In this document: positions 41,346-52,543 of the stretch, one piece after another | How the letters are laid out: every line of letters begins with the position of its first letter | How positions within the stretch are numbered: position 1 is the first letter of the stretch | NCBI GenBank assembly: GCA_000218705.1 | Contig: GL947594.1 | Coordinates: 1,194,120 to 1,250,319 of the forward strand | DNA length: 56,200 nucleotides | Source: Prochlorococcus marinus bv. HNLC1 | Lineage (GTDB): Bacteria; Cyanobacteriota; Cyanobacteriia; PCC-6307; Cyanobiaceae | Reading direction: 5' to 3' | Notes under the pieces: model-generated | Told to the model about the DNA's origin: nothing | The model's database searches: none | The model's input: only the letters and a program-made list of their open reading frames with translations | Translations under genes and position numbers: made by a program

Positions 41346-42064
41346 AAAATATAGAAATTTACGAAATTAAAAAATTAATATTGCTTGGATTATTCTTCGT
41401 CTTGACAAATATTCTTACTATAAATTTGTTCAAAAAAGTAGATTTAAAAAATATATACATTAAAGGAGCAGACTTCATAACAATAAATGATATTACTCAA
41501 AACTCCTCACTTAAATTACCTAAGAAATTAATTCTCATAAAAACGAAATTAATTGAAAAAGAACTAACACAAAATATTTCTTTAAGGCAAATATCGGTAA
41601 CTAGACAAATTTTCCCTTTTGGATTAGTAATTAATATTAAGACAAGAACGCCAGTCGCTTTTGCGGAAAGAGAAGAGAATGGAATAAAAATAAGAGGTTT
41701 TATTGATAAAGATGGTTTCTTTATCAAAGAGAAATATATACCTGAGAGAGAAAATTTGATTTTTCCAATAAAGATATCTGGATGGAAGAAAGAGTATAAA
41801 AAGCTTATCTCATTAATAATAAAAACTTATAAAGGAACTGATGATCTTGAAGCAATAAAAATCAGTTCAGAGGGATTTATTACTTTGGAAGAAAAGTTTT
41901 TACAAAAAATCTTTTTTGGCTTTAAAACTAAAGAAATAGAGGAGAAATTAAATTTAATTTTTGATATTAAAGAACAATTTAAAAAACAAAAAATTCGTAA
42001 AAAAATTAAAAGTTTAGACCTAACCGATCTAGCTAATCCAAAGATAAAAGTGTTCATTCCCTAA
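41342..42064 (+). CDS. ftsQ: FtsQ/DivIB, cell division protein
   Basis: Single-pass membrane division protein. Helix at about residues 13-31 (LLGLFFVLTNILTINLF), POTRA domain starting VDLKNIYIKGADFITINDIT, then RQIFPFGLVINIKTRTPVAF and the terminal LDLTDLANPKIKVFIP. 240 aa. GTG start overlapping the upstream gene. 178 bases separate it from ftsZ. Confidence 0.88.
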   Translation: MKNIEIYEIKKLILLGLFFVLTNILTINLFKKVDLKNIYIKGADFITINDITQNSSLKLPKKLILIKTKLIEKELTQNISLRQISVTRQIFPFGLVINIKTRTPVAFAEREENGIKIRGFIDKDGFFIKEKYIPERENLIFPIKISGWKKEYKKLISLIIKTYKGTDDLEAIKISSEGFITLEEKFLQKIFFGFKTKEIEEKLNLIFDIKEQFKKQKIRKKIKSLDLTDLANPKIKVFIP

Positions 42065-42158
42065 TATTTGAGATTGAATAATATATTTAATTTTTAGATG
42101 AAGTCAATCTCCAAAAGGGTTCTCAATAGATATAGAAAATATTTGTAAAAAATAAACA

Positions 42159-42185
42159 TTAGGAGTTTCTTCAAGAAATCCCTAA
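42159..42185 (+). promoter_or_regulatory. Stem-loop in the ftsZ leader
   Basis: TTAGGAGTTTCT, loop TCA, AGAAATCCCTAA: twelve positions pair with one A-C mismatch and one G-U. It lies 57 bases upstream of the ftsZ ATG with no T run after it, so it is not a normal terminator. Possible mRNA leader element; imperfect stems of this size do arise by chance in such AT-rich DNA. Confidence 0.35.
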
Positions 42186-42242
42186 AGATGACCTGAGTGA
42201 GTTCATAATGCACCAAGGAATAAAATTTGTTTTGAAATAGCG

Positions 42243-43373
42243 ATGAGCTTCGGAAACAATCCAAACTTAAATCAATCAAGTGAAATTCTTCCAAGTCAGA
42301 ATGCCAAAATAGAAGTTATTGGTGTTGGAGGTGGAGGAAGCAATGCAGTAAACCGAATGATCAATAGTGATCTTGATGGTGTTACATTCAGAGTTCTAAA
42401 TACTGATGCGCAGGCCCTACTGCAATCTTCGGCTACTCAACGCGTTCAGTTAGGTCAGAATTTAACGAGAGGCTTAGGAGCCGGAGGCAATCCAAGCATT
42501 GGCCAAAAAGCTGCAGAAGAATCCAAAGAAGAATTGCAGCAAGCCTTAGATGGAGCTGACTTGGTCTTCATAGCCGCAGGCATGGGAGGCGGTACTGGAA
42601 CTGGAGCCGCTCCTGTTGTTGCAGAGGTTGCCAAACAAAGTGGTGCTTTAACTGTAGGTATAGTTACAAAACCTTTCTCTTTTGAAGGGAAAAGAAGAAT
42701 GCGTCAAGCTGAAGAAGGTATAACTAGATTAGCTGAAAATGTTGATACTTTAATTGTTATCCCTAATGATAAATTAAAAGATGTAATTTCTGGAGCTCCA
42801 CTACAAGAAGCCTTTAGGAGTGCAGATGACGTATTAAGAATGGGTGTTAAAGGTATAAGTGACATTATCACTAAACCAGGATTAGTAAATGTTGATTTTG
42901 CTGATATTAGATCTGTAATGACTGAGGCTGGAACAGCTTTAATGGGAATTGGTATAGGTTCTGGAAGATCGCGAGCTTTAGAAGCTGCTCAAGCTGCTAT
43001 TAATAGTCCATTACTTGAATCCGATAAAATTAGGGGCGCAAAAGGCTGCGTAATCAATATTACAGGTGGTCATGATATGACTCTTGATGATATGACTTCA
43101 GCATCTGATTTTATATATGAAGTATTAGATCCTGAGGCAAATATCATTGTAGGAGCTGTAATTGATGACTCTATGGAAAGTGAAATTGCAGTTACTGTAA
43201 TAGTTACAGGATTTAATTCATCACCTCCGGATAATAATCAAAGTTTCAGAAGGAGAATAAGTAGTGGTCCAAATAGTCCTTTTTATAATAGTTCTGATAA
43301 CAAAGAAGGAGGGGCAAATATTCCTGAATTCCTAAGATTGAGGCAAAATAAAAGAAACGACAACAATCTTTAA
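42243..43373 (+). CDS. ftsZ: FtsZ, tubulin-like division GTPase
   Basis: Forms the division ring. GTP-binding [13 protein letters not shown], tubulin signature [29 protein letters not shown] and T7-loop region [12 protein letters not shown] short acidic/asparagine linker and the C-terminal peptide [12 protein letters not shown] complete 376 aa. Its membrane tether Ftn2 is encoded at 17126-19228. ATG start; the SRP RNA gene follows on the opposite strand seven bases after the stop. Confidence 0.98.
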   Translation: MSFGNNPNLNQSSEILPSQNAKIEVIGVGGGGSNAVNRMINSDLDGVTFRVLNTDAQALLQSSATQRVQLGQNLTRGLGAGGNPSIGQKAAEESKEELQQALDGADLVFIAAGMGGGTGTGAAPVVAEVAKQSGALTVGIVTKPFSFEGKRRMRQAEEGITRLAENVDTLIVIPNDKLKDVISGAPLQEAFRSADDVLRMGVKGISDIITKPGLVNVDFADIRSVMTEAGTALMGIGIGSGRSRALEAAQAAINSPLLESDKIRGAKGCVINITGGHDMTLDDMTSASDFIYEVLDPEANIIVGAVIDDSMESEIAVTVIVTGFNSSPPDNNQSFRRRISSGPNSPFYNSSDNKEGGANIPEFLRLRQNKRNDNNL

Positions 43374-43380
43374 TAATTAT

Positions 43381-43473
43381 GACTCGGTTATCTCGCCTGT
43401 TCAAAGCATCCTGCGTGGCTGCTACTTTCCAGTCCTGACCAGTTTAGGCGTTAAAACCGCGAAAGGCCGAGTC
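43381..43473 (-). ncRNA. ffs: Small SRP RNA (4.5S)
   Basis: Read on the minus strand, the 93 bases fold into one long hairpin with perfect ends GACTCGG/CCGAGTC. The apex carries the hallmark GGTCAGGACTGGAAAGTAGC followed by AGCC, the Ffh-binding site and GNAR-type tetraloop of bacterial SRP RNA. Clearly more GC-rich than its surroundings. Antisense to and convergent with ftsZ; on ftsZ transcripts the complementary hairpin could help end transcription. Its protein partner Ffh is at 15613-17078. Confidence 0.93.
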
Positions 43474-43477
43474 ATTT

Positions 43478-43486
43478 ATAATAATA
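43478..43486 (-). promoter_or_regulatory. -10 region for SRP RNA
   Basis: On the minus strand this reads TATTATTAT, giving TATTAT boxes 5-8 bases before the first base of the SRP RNA, the expected distance for a directly started small RNA. Confidence 0.4.
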
Positions 43487-43518
43487 GCAATAATTCTTTT
43501 AAAAGTTGATATATTATT

Positions 43519-44292
43519 ATGCTTCCTCAAGAACTAGTTAAATTTAAAAATGAGTCAAAAAAAATAATTGCCTTAACAGCATGGGACTCAATCACAGGTT
43601 CAATAGCTGAGGAAGCTGGTGCAGATATTATTTTAATTGGCGATTCATTGGCGATGGTTGCTCTTGGTTATGAAACAACTTTACCTGTTACGGTAGAGAA
43701 TATGATCCATCATACAAATGCTGTTTGCAGAGGTTTTAAGAATAATTTTGGGAAAGAACCTTTAGTTGTATGTGACATGCCATTTCTCAGTTACCAATGT
43801 GGAGAAGATAAAGCAGTTGATTATGCAGGACGAATCATTAAGGAAACCCCGGCTAAAGCAGTAAAAATTGAGGGTGCTGAACCAGAAATACAATTAGTAA
43901 TTTCTAGATTGATAAGAATGGGAATTCCAATAATGGGTCATTTAGGATTAACACCTCAAAGTTTTTTAAATCAAGGTCTTAAGAAGCAAGGTAATGATTT
44001 CATAAGTAAGGAAAAGATTAAAAAGGAATCTGAGATACTTGAAAAGATAGGTTGTTTCGCTATTGTTTTAGAACACATTCCAGATTCTCTCTCAAAAGAA
44101 ATTAGCAATAATCTTAAAATACCTATTATTGGTATTGGAGCAGGCACAGATTGCGATGGTCAGATAAGAGTAACGGCAGATTTACTTGGTTTAAATGATA
44201 AGCAACCACCATTTTGTGAGCCTCTTATAAATGGGAAAAAAATATTTACAACAAAATTAAGAGAATGGATAAATTCTGAAAAACTTAATTAA
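43519..44292 (+). CDS. panB: PanB, ketopantoate hydroxymethyltransferase
   Basis: First step of pantothenate synthesis. [20 protein letters not shown] is the signature; [30 protein letters not shown] and [16 protein letters not shown] are further conserved blocks. 257 aa, ATG start. The coding end overlaps convergent hemW by eight bases. Confidence 0.96.
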   Translation: MLPQELVKFKNESKKIIALTAWDSITGSIAEEAGADIILIGDSLAMVALGYETTLPVTVENMIHHTNAVCRGFKNNFGKEPLVVCDMPFLSYQCGEDKAVDYAGRIIKETPAKAVKIEGAEPEIQLVISRLIRMGIPIMGHLGLTPQSFLNQGLKKQGNDFISKEKIKKESEILEKIGCFAIVLEHIPDSLSKEISNNLKIPIIGIGAGTDCDGQIRVTADLLGLNDKQPPFCEPLINGKKIFTTKLREWINSEKLN

Positions 44293-45508
44293 TTTGATCC
44301 CACCAATTAAACATATCAATAATTATTTGATTACTTAATTCCATTCCTTCTGGATCACTTAAAAAAAATCTATCTCCTTCATTAAGCAAAAGATCATAAT
44401 CTCTATATTTTTGCCAGCTTGTTAATAACTTTGACATAAATTTTTTTGAATTATTCTCATCCCATCCTTCTTCAATGAACAAATTTTTCAAATTAATTCC
44501 CTCTTTAGTCCTTAAACCCAACATTATTTTTTCATCAAGATCTAACTTTTTTTTTGAATTCACAAGTAAAGATTTATCTAATTGTTTATCACATTGATCA
44601 ATAACCCATTTTTGATATTCATCTATATTTTTTGGTCTAGAAAATCTAATACCCCATGGAGAGCTTGTCGAACCTTGACCAAAACTCCACCAACCCAAAC
44701 CTTTCCAATAAACTCTATTATGCCTTGATTGATGCCTGGGTAAAGAGTAATTAGAGATCTCATATCTTAAATAGCCAGAATTATTTAAAATTTTGCTTGT
44801 TAATTTACTGTTTTCAAAAGATTCATCCTGATTAGGTAATGGTAACTTCCCTAAATCCTGTAACTTTTGAAAAACAGTACCTTCTTCAACATTTAAATCA
44901 TAAATTGAGATATGAGGAGGGCAAAAACTAATTGTTTTTTCTAAATCTTTTTGCCATGTTGATAGAGTACTTTTGGGGAGATTTTGGATTAAATCTAAAC
45001 TCCAGCTTTTGATGAATTTATCTTTCTTTGCATTTCTCATCCAATAGCATGCCTCCTCTACATCTTTAGATATATGTCTTCTCCCAGCTTCTTTTAAAAC
45101 TTGGTTGTTAAAACTTTGTGCTCCCAAGCTAAATCTATTTATACCTGCATTTATAAACCCATATAAATCTTTTTCTTCAAAACTAGCTGGATCAACTTCC
45201 ATTGTAATTTCAGCTCCATAATCAATTCCATAATGAATTTCAAAAATTGAAATTAATTCTGCCATTTGAGTAGGATCTAAGATTGAGGGCGTTCCCCCGC
45301 CTATATAAATTGTGGATAATGGAGATTTGTGTTTAATTGACAATATTTCTTTTTTTAAGAAATATAAATAATCATTTATTACTTTAGTTCCATTTCCTTT
45401 AGTGTTTTTAACTTCATCTCCAATAGGAACAATTGAAAAATCACAATAGAAACATCTTCTATGACAAAAAGGAATATGAACATAGGCGCTTCTAGGTGGT
45501 TTAAACAT
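44285..45508 (-). CDS. hemW: HemW-like radical SAM protein
   Basis: 407 aa. Radical-SAM cysteines 15, 19 and 22 in [15 protein letters not shown]; then [51 protein letters not shown], and the C-terminal HemN-like domain with [11 protein letters not shown]. HemW proteins are heme chaperones, formerly called oxygen-independent coproporphyrinogen III oxidase; the CHRRC spacing and lack of the extra HemN cysteine favour HemW. ATG start. Confidence 0.88.
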   Translation of the reverse strand: MFKPPRSAYVHIPFCHRRCFYCDFSIVPIGDEVKNTKGNGTKVINDYLYFLKKEILSIKHKSPLSTIYIGGGTPSILDPTQMAELISIFEIHYGIDYGAEITMEVDPASFEEKDLYGFINAGINRFSLGAQSFNNQVLKEAGRRHISKDVEEACYWMRNAKKDKFIKSWSLDLIQNLPKSTLSTWQKDLEKTISFCPPHISIYDLNVEEGTVFQKLQDLGKLPLPNQDESFENSKLTSKILNNSGYLRYEISNYSLPRHQSRHNRVYWKGLGWWSFGQGSTSSPWGIRFSRPKNIDEYQKWVIDQCDKQLDKSLLVNSKKKLDLDEKIMLGLRTKEGINLKNLFIEEGWDENNSKKFMSKLLTSWQKYRDYDLLLNEGDRFFLSDPEGMELSNQIIIDMFNWWDQIN

Positions 45509-45606
45509 ATCTAATTAGTTAAAAAGTTCTTGAGGAGATCACAATAAAGCTTTCTAAAAACAAAATCTTTATTTACTCAATTAATAAAGCCTAGTAGATT
45601 AGGTTT

Positions 45607-46716
45607 ATGACAGATATTTTAGTAATTATTTTATTTATATTGTCTGGAGGTGCCTCAGGTTGGCTTGGGGTTGATTTATTGCCTGTTGATAACTTAAAAC
45701 AAGTTTCAAATATTGAGGGATTCAGAATAGTTTTATCAATAATTGGTTCTTTTGTAGGATTAGCTGCAGGGTTTGTTTTTTTGCAACTGAGAAAAACATT
45801 TCTTGATCAAATACGAACAATGCCAACAGATCTGCTAATTAGTAGAGCTGTTGGACTTATTCTAGGATTACTTGTAGCTAATTTACTTTTAGCACCTATA
45901 TTGCTAATACCATTTCCAAGAGAAGTATTTTTTGCTAAGCCATTAGCGGCAATTTTAAGCAATATCTTCTTTGGAGTTCTTGGTTATAAATTAGCTGATA
46001 CCCATGGGAGAACTTTATTAAGGTTATTTAACCCCAACAATACAGACGCATATTTAGTTAATGAGGGGATCTTGCCTGCTGCTAGTCCTAAAATACTTGA
46101 TACAAGTGTAATCATTGATGGAAGAATCAATGGATTATTAAATTGTGGGTTACTTGAAGGTCAAATAATTGTAGCTCAAAGTGTTATAGATGAATTACAA
46201 ACATTGGCTGATTCCAGCAGTAACGAAAAAAGATCCAAGGGTAGAAGAGGACTAAAATTGTTAAAAGAATTAAGAGAGATTTATGGAAGAAGATTAGTAA
46301 TTAATCCTACTAAATATGAAGGAGATGGTACTGATGAAAAACTGCTAAAGATAACACAGGACATGGCTGGTACATTAATCACAGTTGACTATAATCTTTA
46401 CCAAATTGCGGAAGTAAAAGAATTAAAAGTTTTAAATTTAAGTGACTTAGTAATTGCATTGAGACCTGAAGTACAGCCGGGAGAATCACTTAATATAAAA
46501 ATTGTTAGAGAAGGCAAAGAGAAAATGCAAGGGATTGGATATTTGGATGACGGAACAATGATTGTTGTTGAGGAAGCGAAACAATTCGTAGGGAGTAGAT
46601 TAAACATTGTTATTACTGGAGCATTGCAGACTCCTACAGGTCGGATGGCCTTTGGTAAACTTTTAAATGATCCAGAGTCAAACAAATCTTTTAAATCTGA
46701 AGCAACTGAGGGCTAA
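45607..46716 (+). CDS. PIN/TRAM domain membrane protein (YacL-like)
   Basis: 369 aa. Four hydrophobic segments in the first 130 residues (TDILVIILFILSGGASGWLG; IVLSIIGSFVGLAAGFVFL), then a PIN ribonuclease-type domain with ILDTSVIIDGRINGLL, VIDELQTLAD and LITVDYNL carrying the acidic residues. C-terminal TRAM domain GQGIGYLDDGTMIVVEEAKQ-like (here MQGIGYLDDGTMIVVEEAKQ). A short 7-bp stem with loop lies directly before the ATG (45587-45606). RNA target unknown. Confidence 0.85.
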   Translation: MTDILVIILFILSGGASGWLGVDLLPVDNLKQVSNIEGFRIVLSIIGSFVGLAAGFVFLQLRKTFLDQIRTMPTDLLISRAVGLILGLLVANLLLAPILLIPFPREVFFAKPLAAILSNIFFGVLGYKLADTHGRTLLRLFNPNNTDAYLVNEGILPAASPKILDTSVIIDGRINGLLNCGLLEGQIIVAQSVIDELQTLADSSSNEKRSKGRRGLKLLKELREIYGRRLVINPTKYEGDGTDEKLLKITQDMAGTLITVDYNLYQIAEVKELKVLNLSDLVIALRPEVQPGESLNIKIVREGKEKMQGIGYLDDGTMIVVEEAKQFVGSRLNIVITGALQTPTGRMAFGKLLNDPESNKSFKSEATEG

Positions 46717-46756
46717 CACTAGCTAGAATCATTTATAGATAACTAATTTAATAAAT

Positions 46757-47419
46757 ATGACGGTTTCCGCTCCTTATTACGGTGATAACACCGTAATGAG
46801 AACTCCACCTCCAGACCTTCCCTCTTTATTACTAAAGGAAAGAATTGTATATCTTGGATTGCCATTATTTTCTGATGATGATGCTAAGCGTCAATTAGGT
46901 ATGGATGTCACTGAACTAATTATTGCTCAACTTTTATATCTTGAATTTGACAATCCAGATAAACCTATTTTCTTTTACATAAATTCAACAGGAACAAGTT
47001 GGTATACTGGCGATGCTGTTGGATTTGAAACGGAAGCTTTCGCAATTTGCGATACTATTAGCTACATCAAACCTCCTGTTCATACTATTTGTATAGGGCA
47101 AGCGATGGGTACTGCAGCAGTAATTCTTTCTTCTGGAACAAAAGGTCAGAGAGCTGCCCTCCCCCATGCATCAATTGTTTTACATCAACCAATAAGTGGT
47201 GCAAGAGGTCAAGCTACAGATATACAAATTAGAGCAGAAGAGGTTTTAAAAAATAAAAAATCGATGCTCGAAATTCTATCAAGGAATACAGGTAAGAACT
47301 TAGATGAACTTTCAAAAGATTCTGACCGTATGAGTTATCTTAATCCACATCAAGCAGTGGAATATGGTGTTATTGATAGAGTACTCACAAGTCAAAAAGA
47401 TTTACCAACAAACATTTAA
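46757..47419 (+). CDS. clpR: ClpR, catalytically inactive Clp subunit
   Basis: 220 aa, ClpP fold. Aligned with the ClpP next door, [14 protein letters not shown] is replaced here by GQAMGTAAVILSSG, so the nucleophilic serine is a glycine. The His in VLHQPISG is kept, but the region of the third triad residue reads DSDRMSYL in place of DTDRDYFL. This is the cyanobacterial ClpR, which forms mixed rings with active ClpP3. Twelve bases before clpP, one operon. Confidence 0.88.
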   Translation: MTVSAPYYGDNTVMRTPPPDLPSLLLKERIVYLGLPLFSDDDAKRQLGMDVTELIIAQLLYLEFDNPDKPIFFYINSTGTSWYTGDAVGFETEAFAICDTISYIKPPVHTICIGQAMGTAAVILSSGTKGQRAALPHASIVLHQPISGARGQATDIQIRAEEVLKNKKSMLEILSRNTGKNLDELSKDSDRMSYLNPHQAVEYGVIDRVLTSQKDLPTNI

Positions 47420-47431
47420 TTAATTTTTATC

Positions 47432-48037
47432 ATGCCAATAGGAACTCCAAGCGTGCCTTATAGACTTCCTGGAAGTCAATATGAGAGATGGGTTGACATT
47501 TATACAAGACTAGGTGTCGAAAGAATTTTATTCCTCGGACAGGAAGTAAATGATGGGATTGCAAATAGTCTTGTAGCTCAAATGCTATATCTTGACTCTG
47601 ATGATAATTCAAAGCCAATATATCTTTACATAAATAGCCCTGGAGGCTCTGTAACTGCTGGTTTAGCTATTTATGACACTATTAAATATGTCAAAAGTGA
47701 TGTTGTTACGATTTGCGTAGGTTTAGCTGCCTCGATGGGTGCATTTTTATTGGCAGCAGGAACTAAAGGCAAACGTGTTGCTCTTCCTCATAGCAGAATA
47801 ATGATTCATCAACCTTTAGGAGGTACTTCTCAGAGGCAAGCAAGCGATATTGAAATTGAAGCAAAAGAAATTTTAAGAATCAAAGATATGTTAAACAACT
47901 CAATGGCAGACATGACAGGACAAACATTTGAAAAAATTGAAAAAGATACTGACAGAGATTATTTCTTAAGTGCTGAGGAAGCAAAAAATTATGGTCTTAT
48001 AGATCGTGTTATTACCCATCCAAGTGAGGCGAAATAA
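47432..48037 (+). CDS. clpP: ClpP, ATP-dependent protease proteolytic subunit
   Basis: 201 aa, active form: Ser in [16 protein letters not shown], His in [10 protein letters not shown] and Asp in [12 protein letters not shown] region. [20 protein letters not shown] is the substrate channel block. Partner of the inactive ClpR directly upstream. A weak AT-rich 7-bp hairpin (ATTTGCT/AGCAAAT, 48069-48090) follows and may be its terminator. Confidence 0.95.
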   Translation: MPIGTPSVPYRLPGSQYERWVDIYTRLGVERILFLGQEVNDGIANSLVAQMLYLDSDDNSKPIYLYINSPGGSVTAGLAIYDTIKYVKSDVVTICVGLAASMGAFLLAAGTKGKRVALPHSRIMIHQPLGGTSQRQASDIEIEAKEILRIKDMLNNSMADMTGQTFEKIEKDTDRDYFLSAEEAKNYGLIDRVITHPSEAK

Positions 48038-48117
48038 AATCTAATAAAATAAATTTATGTAAAAGTTAATTTGCTTAATTATTAGCAAATAAGTTTATTT
48101 AGCTAAATAATGTCTAA

Positions 48118-50135
<2,018 letters not shown>

Positions 50136-50194
50136 ATTAATTAACTTCTAACAGGTGTAATATTTTTAAATTAATATATATTTAAAACTATTTT

Positions 50195-50440
50195 ATGGAA
50201 AATAATCAATTAAATGATTCAGAATCAACTGAGGATAATGAAAATATTTCAACGATTAATAATCAAGAGTCTAAATGGATAGATAATAGTGGTGAGGAAG
50301 TAAATGACGTATTTGGATTTAATGCAAGTGCTGAACTCGTGAACGGAAGAGCTGCCATGGTTGGATTCTTAATGCTGATACTAACTGAATTAGTTTTTCA
50401 CGGTCGTCCAGTTACTTCTGCAATATTTGGTATTAATTGA
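50195..50440 (+). CDS. High-light-inducible protein (Hli)
   Basis: 81 aa. The single chlorophyll-binding helix is FNASAELVNGRAAMVGFLML, with the E-x-x-N-G-R-x-A-M-x-G-F signature of the Hlip/ELIP family, ending RPVTSAIFGIN. An acidic, Asn-rich extension of about 40 residues precedes it. Thylakoid photoprotection and photosystem repair. ATG start. Confidence 0.92.
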   Translation: MENNQLNDSESTEDNENISTINNQESKWIDNSGEEVNDVFGFNASAELVNGRAAMVGFLMLILTELVFHGRPVTSAIFGIN

Positions 50441-50443
50441 ACT

Positions 50444-50653
50444 ATGGTAAAAACAAATAAAAAATTTAAGGTATTTTTATACATTTCTGTCTGGGTCATT
50501 ATTTGGGGATCAATTGCTTCTTTAATAGATTTACCTTTTCTAAAAAATGGTATTTATAGTGAAGGGGATTTAGGCCAATATTTAACATTTTCTTTAACAG
50601 CTATGATTTCTATAATCTCCGCTAAAAATATTTTTAGTAAAATAAATTTATAA
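50444..50653 (+). CDS. Small membrane protein, 69 aa
   Basis: Two predicted membrane helices, VFLYISVWVIIWGSIASLI and YLTFSLTAMISIISAKNIF, joined by a short loop. Starts three bases after the hli stop, so probably co-transcribed with it. Function unknown. Its last six bases overlap the convergent gene at 50648. Confidence 0.7.
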   Translation: MVKTNKKFKVFLYISVWVIIWGSIASLIDLPFLKNGIYSEGDLGQYLTFSLTAMISIISAKNIFSKINL

Positions 50654-50902
50654 AAATCTATATCTAAATCTTTTAATTACTTTTGCACTGACTCCGTTTT
50701 CCTGATTTTCATACAATATCCACTTATGAGTTTCTGTATCATGGTCACACCCCAAGTTAGTGGAATTAGAATAACTGGATAAAAGACTATGACATGCCCT
50801 ATCTGCTTCAAAAGCTGAATTATAAGCTGAAAACCAAAAAGTTATAAGTATTATTAAAACCAAAGTTAATAATATTTGCGATATTAGCCCTATTATTTTC
50901 AT
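50648..50902 (-). CDS. Small membrane-anchored protein, 84 aa
   Basis: One N-terminal hydrophobic helix (IIGLISQILLTLVLIILITFW), then a short soluble part with two cysteines (ADRACHSLL and NLGCDHDTE) and a basic end. ATG start. Not recognised; topology suggests a thylakoid or plasma-membrane anchored peptide with an exported domain. Confidence 0.55.
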   Translation of the reverse strand: MKIIGLISQILLTLVLIILITFWFSAYNSAFEADRACHSLLSSYSNSTNLGCDHDTETHKWILYENQENGVSAKVIKRFRYRFL

Positions 50903-50968
50903 TAAAATAAAAAATTTATATTTAATAATTTAGCATTTTTATATCAAGGCATTTCTTTTATTAATTAA

Positions 50969-51214
50969 TTATCTTCCAAAATTAAATATGAAATCATGAA
51001 AAGATTCATTATTTAAAAATAATATAATTCCAACCAATAGTATGAAATTTAAACCTAATACTATGGTTGCAAAAATATTTATTTGTCTTTTCCCTGGCAA
51101 TGTATAGGTAAATTTCTTTTCTGCAAGTATTTTTGCTAATCCTGTCTTAGGATTTTTAACTTCTTCAGCCTTATCATTATTTAAACTTGAATTGTCTGAA
51201 AAACCTTTGTTCAT
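50969..51214 (-). CDS. Small single-helix membrane protein, 81 aa
   Basis: A charged N-terminal half (MNKGFSDNSSLNNDKAEEVK through LPGKRQINIF) and one membrane helix near the C-terminus (ATIVLGLNFILLVGIILFL). ATG start. The shape is that of a tail-anchored cyanobacterial small protein; function unknown. Confidence 0.6.
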   Translation of the reverse strand: MNKGFSDNSSLNNDKAEEVKNPKTGLAKILAEKKFTYTLPGKRQINIFATIVLGLNFILLVGIILFLNNESFHDFIFNFGR

Positions 51215-51267
51215 AAAAATAATATTTCAAACCTATAGTATTCTATGTTTTAAAAATTTTTTTAAAG

Positions 51268-51588
51268 TTAACAATTTTTAATTAGAGATGGAATTGTTTT
51301 ACCAGATATATTATCTTTTTCTCTATCAAAATAAATATTTCTTATAAGCTCAGTTTGCAAACCTAATATACTTGTTTGACATTTAAGATTGCCCTTATAG
51401 TATTCTCTTAACTGCATTCGTTCAGTAAGTAAAATCATTTCCTTACATTTATCCTCTTTATCAGCCTCAAAACATCTTTTCAATTCCTTTAAAAATGATG
51501 AATGATAATAGGGCTCAGTTGATATCATGTCGACAAAGCAGCTTAATACAAAGAAAATCAAAATAAATAAATTTTTTCTTACAATCAT
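51268..51588 (-). CDS. Small secreted hypothetical protein, 106 aa
   Basis: Residues 6-20 (LFILIFFVLSCFVDM) are a signal peptide, possibly of lipoprotein type given the Cys. The mature part has further cysteines (KRCFEADKEDKCKEM, LKCQTSI and the final NC) that could form disulfides in the periplasm. ATG start. Not recognised. Confidence 0.6.
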   Translation of the reverse strand: MIVRKNLFILIFFVLSCFVDMISTEPYYHSSFLKELKRCFEADKEDKCKEMILLTERMQLREYYKGNLKCQTSILGLQTELIRNIYFDREKDNISGKTIPSLIKNC

Positions 51589-51638
51589 GAGCTATTTTTT
51601 TTAACTTTATAAAATCTAACTTGAAAAAATATTTCATT

Positions 51639-51664
51639 AAAAAAGGGGCTCATATTGAGCACCC
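51639..51664 (-). terminator. Rho-independent terminator of hup
   Basis: On the minus strand GGTGCTCA, loop ATA, TGAGCCCC followed by TTTTTT. The stem has one bulged T. It begins 28 bases after the hup stop codon. Confidence 0.75.
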
Positions 51665-51691
51665 TAATACAGGATAATACATCTAAATATA

Positions 51692-51967
51692 TTAACCTTG
51701 TACTCTATCTTTAAATAATTTTCCTGCTGAGAATGTGGGTACTCTCTTAGCTGGAATAGCTATTTTTTCACCTGTTTTAGGGTTTAGGCCCTGTCTAGCA
51801 GAACGATCTCTTGGTTCAAAAGAACCAAATCCTAGTATGGAGACTTTTTTGCCTTCCACAACTGAATCAACGATAGTTTCAATGGCTGCATCAACAACTA
51901 AAGAAACATCTGTTTTTGTGAGCTCAGTACGAGCAGCAACAAGATTAACTAAATCAGCTTTGTTCAT
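51692..51967 (-). CDS. hup: HU family DNA-binding protein
   Basis: 91 aa histone-like protein. MNKADLVNLVAARTELTKTD is the HU N-terminus; ILGFGSFEPRDRSARQGLNP carries the DNA-binding arm, and KIAIPAKRVPTFSAGKLFKD is the conserved end. Nucleoid architecture. Single gene with its own terminator. A 9-bp dyad lies just upstream of the ATG. Confidence 0.97.
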   Translation of the reverse strand: MNKADLVNLVAARTELTKTDVSLVVDAAIETIVDSVVEGKKVSILGFGSFEPRDRSARQGLNPKTGEKIAIPAKRVPTFSAGKLFKDRVQG

Positions 51968-51995
51968 TGAATTGTTTGTAAAGCAGAGAATTTAA

Positions 51996-52016
51996 AGATT
52001 AATTTGAAATTAATCT
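51996..52016. repeat. 9-bp dyad upstream of hup
   Basis: AGATTAATT-TGA-AATTAATCT, a perfect inverted repeat 29-49 bases upstream of the hup ATG. Could be a regulator site or a leader hairpin. Stems of this size are expected by chance several times in this AT-rich window, so position is the only support. Confidence 0.3.
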
Positions 52017-52017
52017 A

Positions 52018-52543
52018 AATATCTCGAACTTGCACATCATATTGAGCAAATTCAAATACGGCAACCGAAAATGCCGTCAGCGCAAAGCTTTATACAGAGT
52101 TTACTGACATTTATTTCAACATAAAATAAGTTTTCTCATCCTATATAAAAAAATTAATCATATTTTAGATAAATCATCAATTACTTAAATCAATTGGTAT
52201 CACTTGGTTCTAACTTATTACAAAGATTAAGAATAATAATAAAAAGATTTTTTACAAATAAATTAAAAAAAAATCCAAACCTAATATTATTTTTTATTAA
52301 CTTTCTCATATATTTTGTTCTCATCACATCCAATAAGAGATTTTCCAAACTCTTAGGTTAAATTGGCAAGATAAATTTGAAAACCATATTTAAATAGCCG
52401 CAAAAATAAAAAGCTAATAGTATGTAATTATCTAATGTGATTTATTTAAATCTTAAAACTATCAAAATTGATAATTCTTAAATCTTTTAGATTTAATTAT
52501 GTTATGAATTTTAATTTTAAAAAGTTCTTATTTTTTTTTAAAA
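52018..52543. other. Gene-free stretch with a GC-rich island
   Basis: About 525 bases between divergent hup and glgX without a convincing gene. Most is AT-rich. The exception is 52058-52108, clearly richer in G and C, with hairpin ACGGCA/TGCCGT (52058-52077) and a flanking GTCAG/CTGAC pair (52076-52108). On the minus strand part of it also reads LTAFSVAVFEFAQYDVQVRD, with an in-frame TAA between an ATG and this run. A small RNA or broken micro-ORF is possible. A short 8-bp hairpin (52478-52496) precedes glgX. Confidence 0.4.

Noticed and set aside
48069..48090. Hairpin ATTTGCT/AGCAAAT after clpP as terminator
   Set aside because: Seven mostly A-T pairs with an eight-base loop and a broken T tract; mentioned with clpP but not listed separately.
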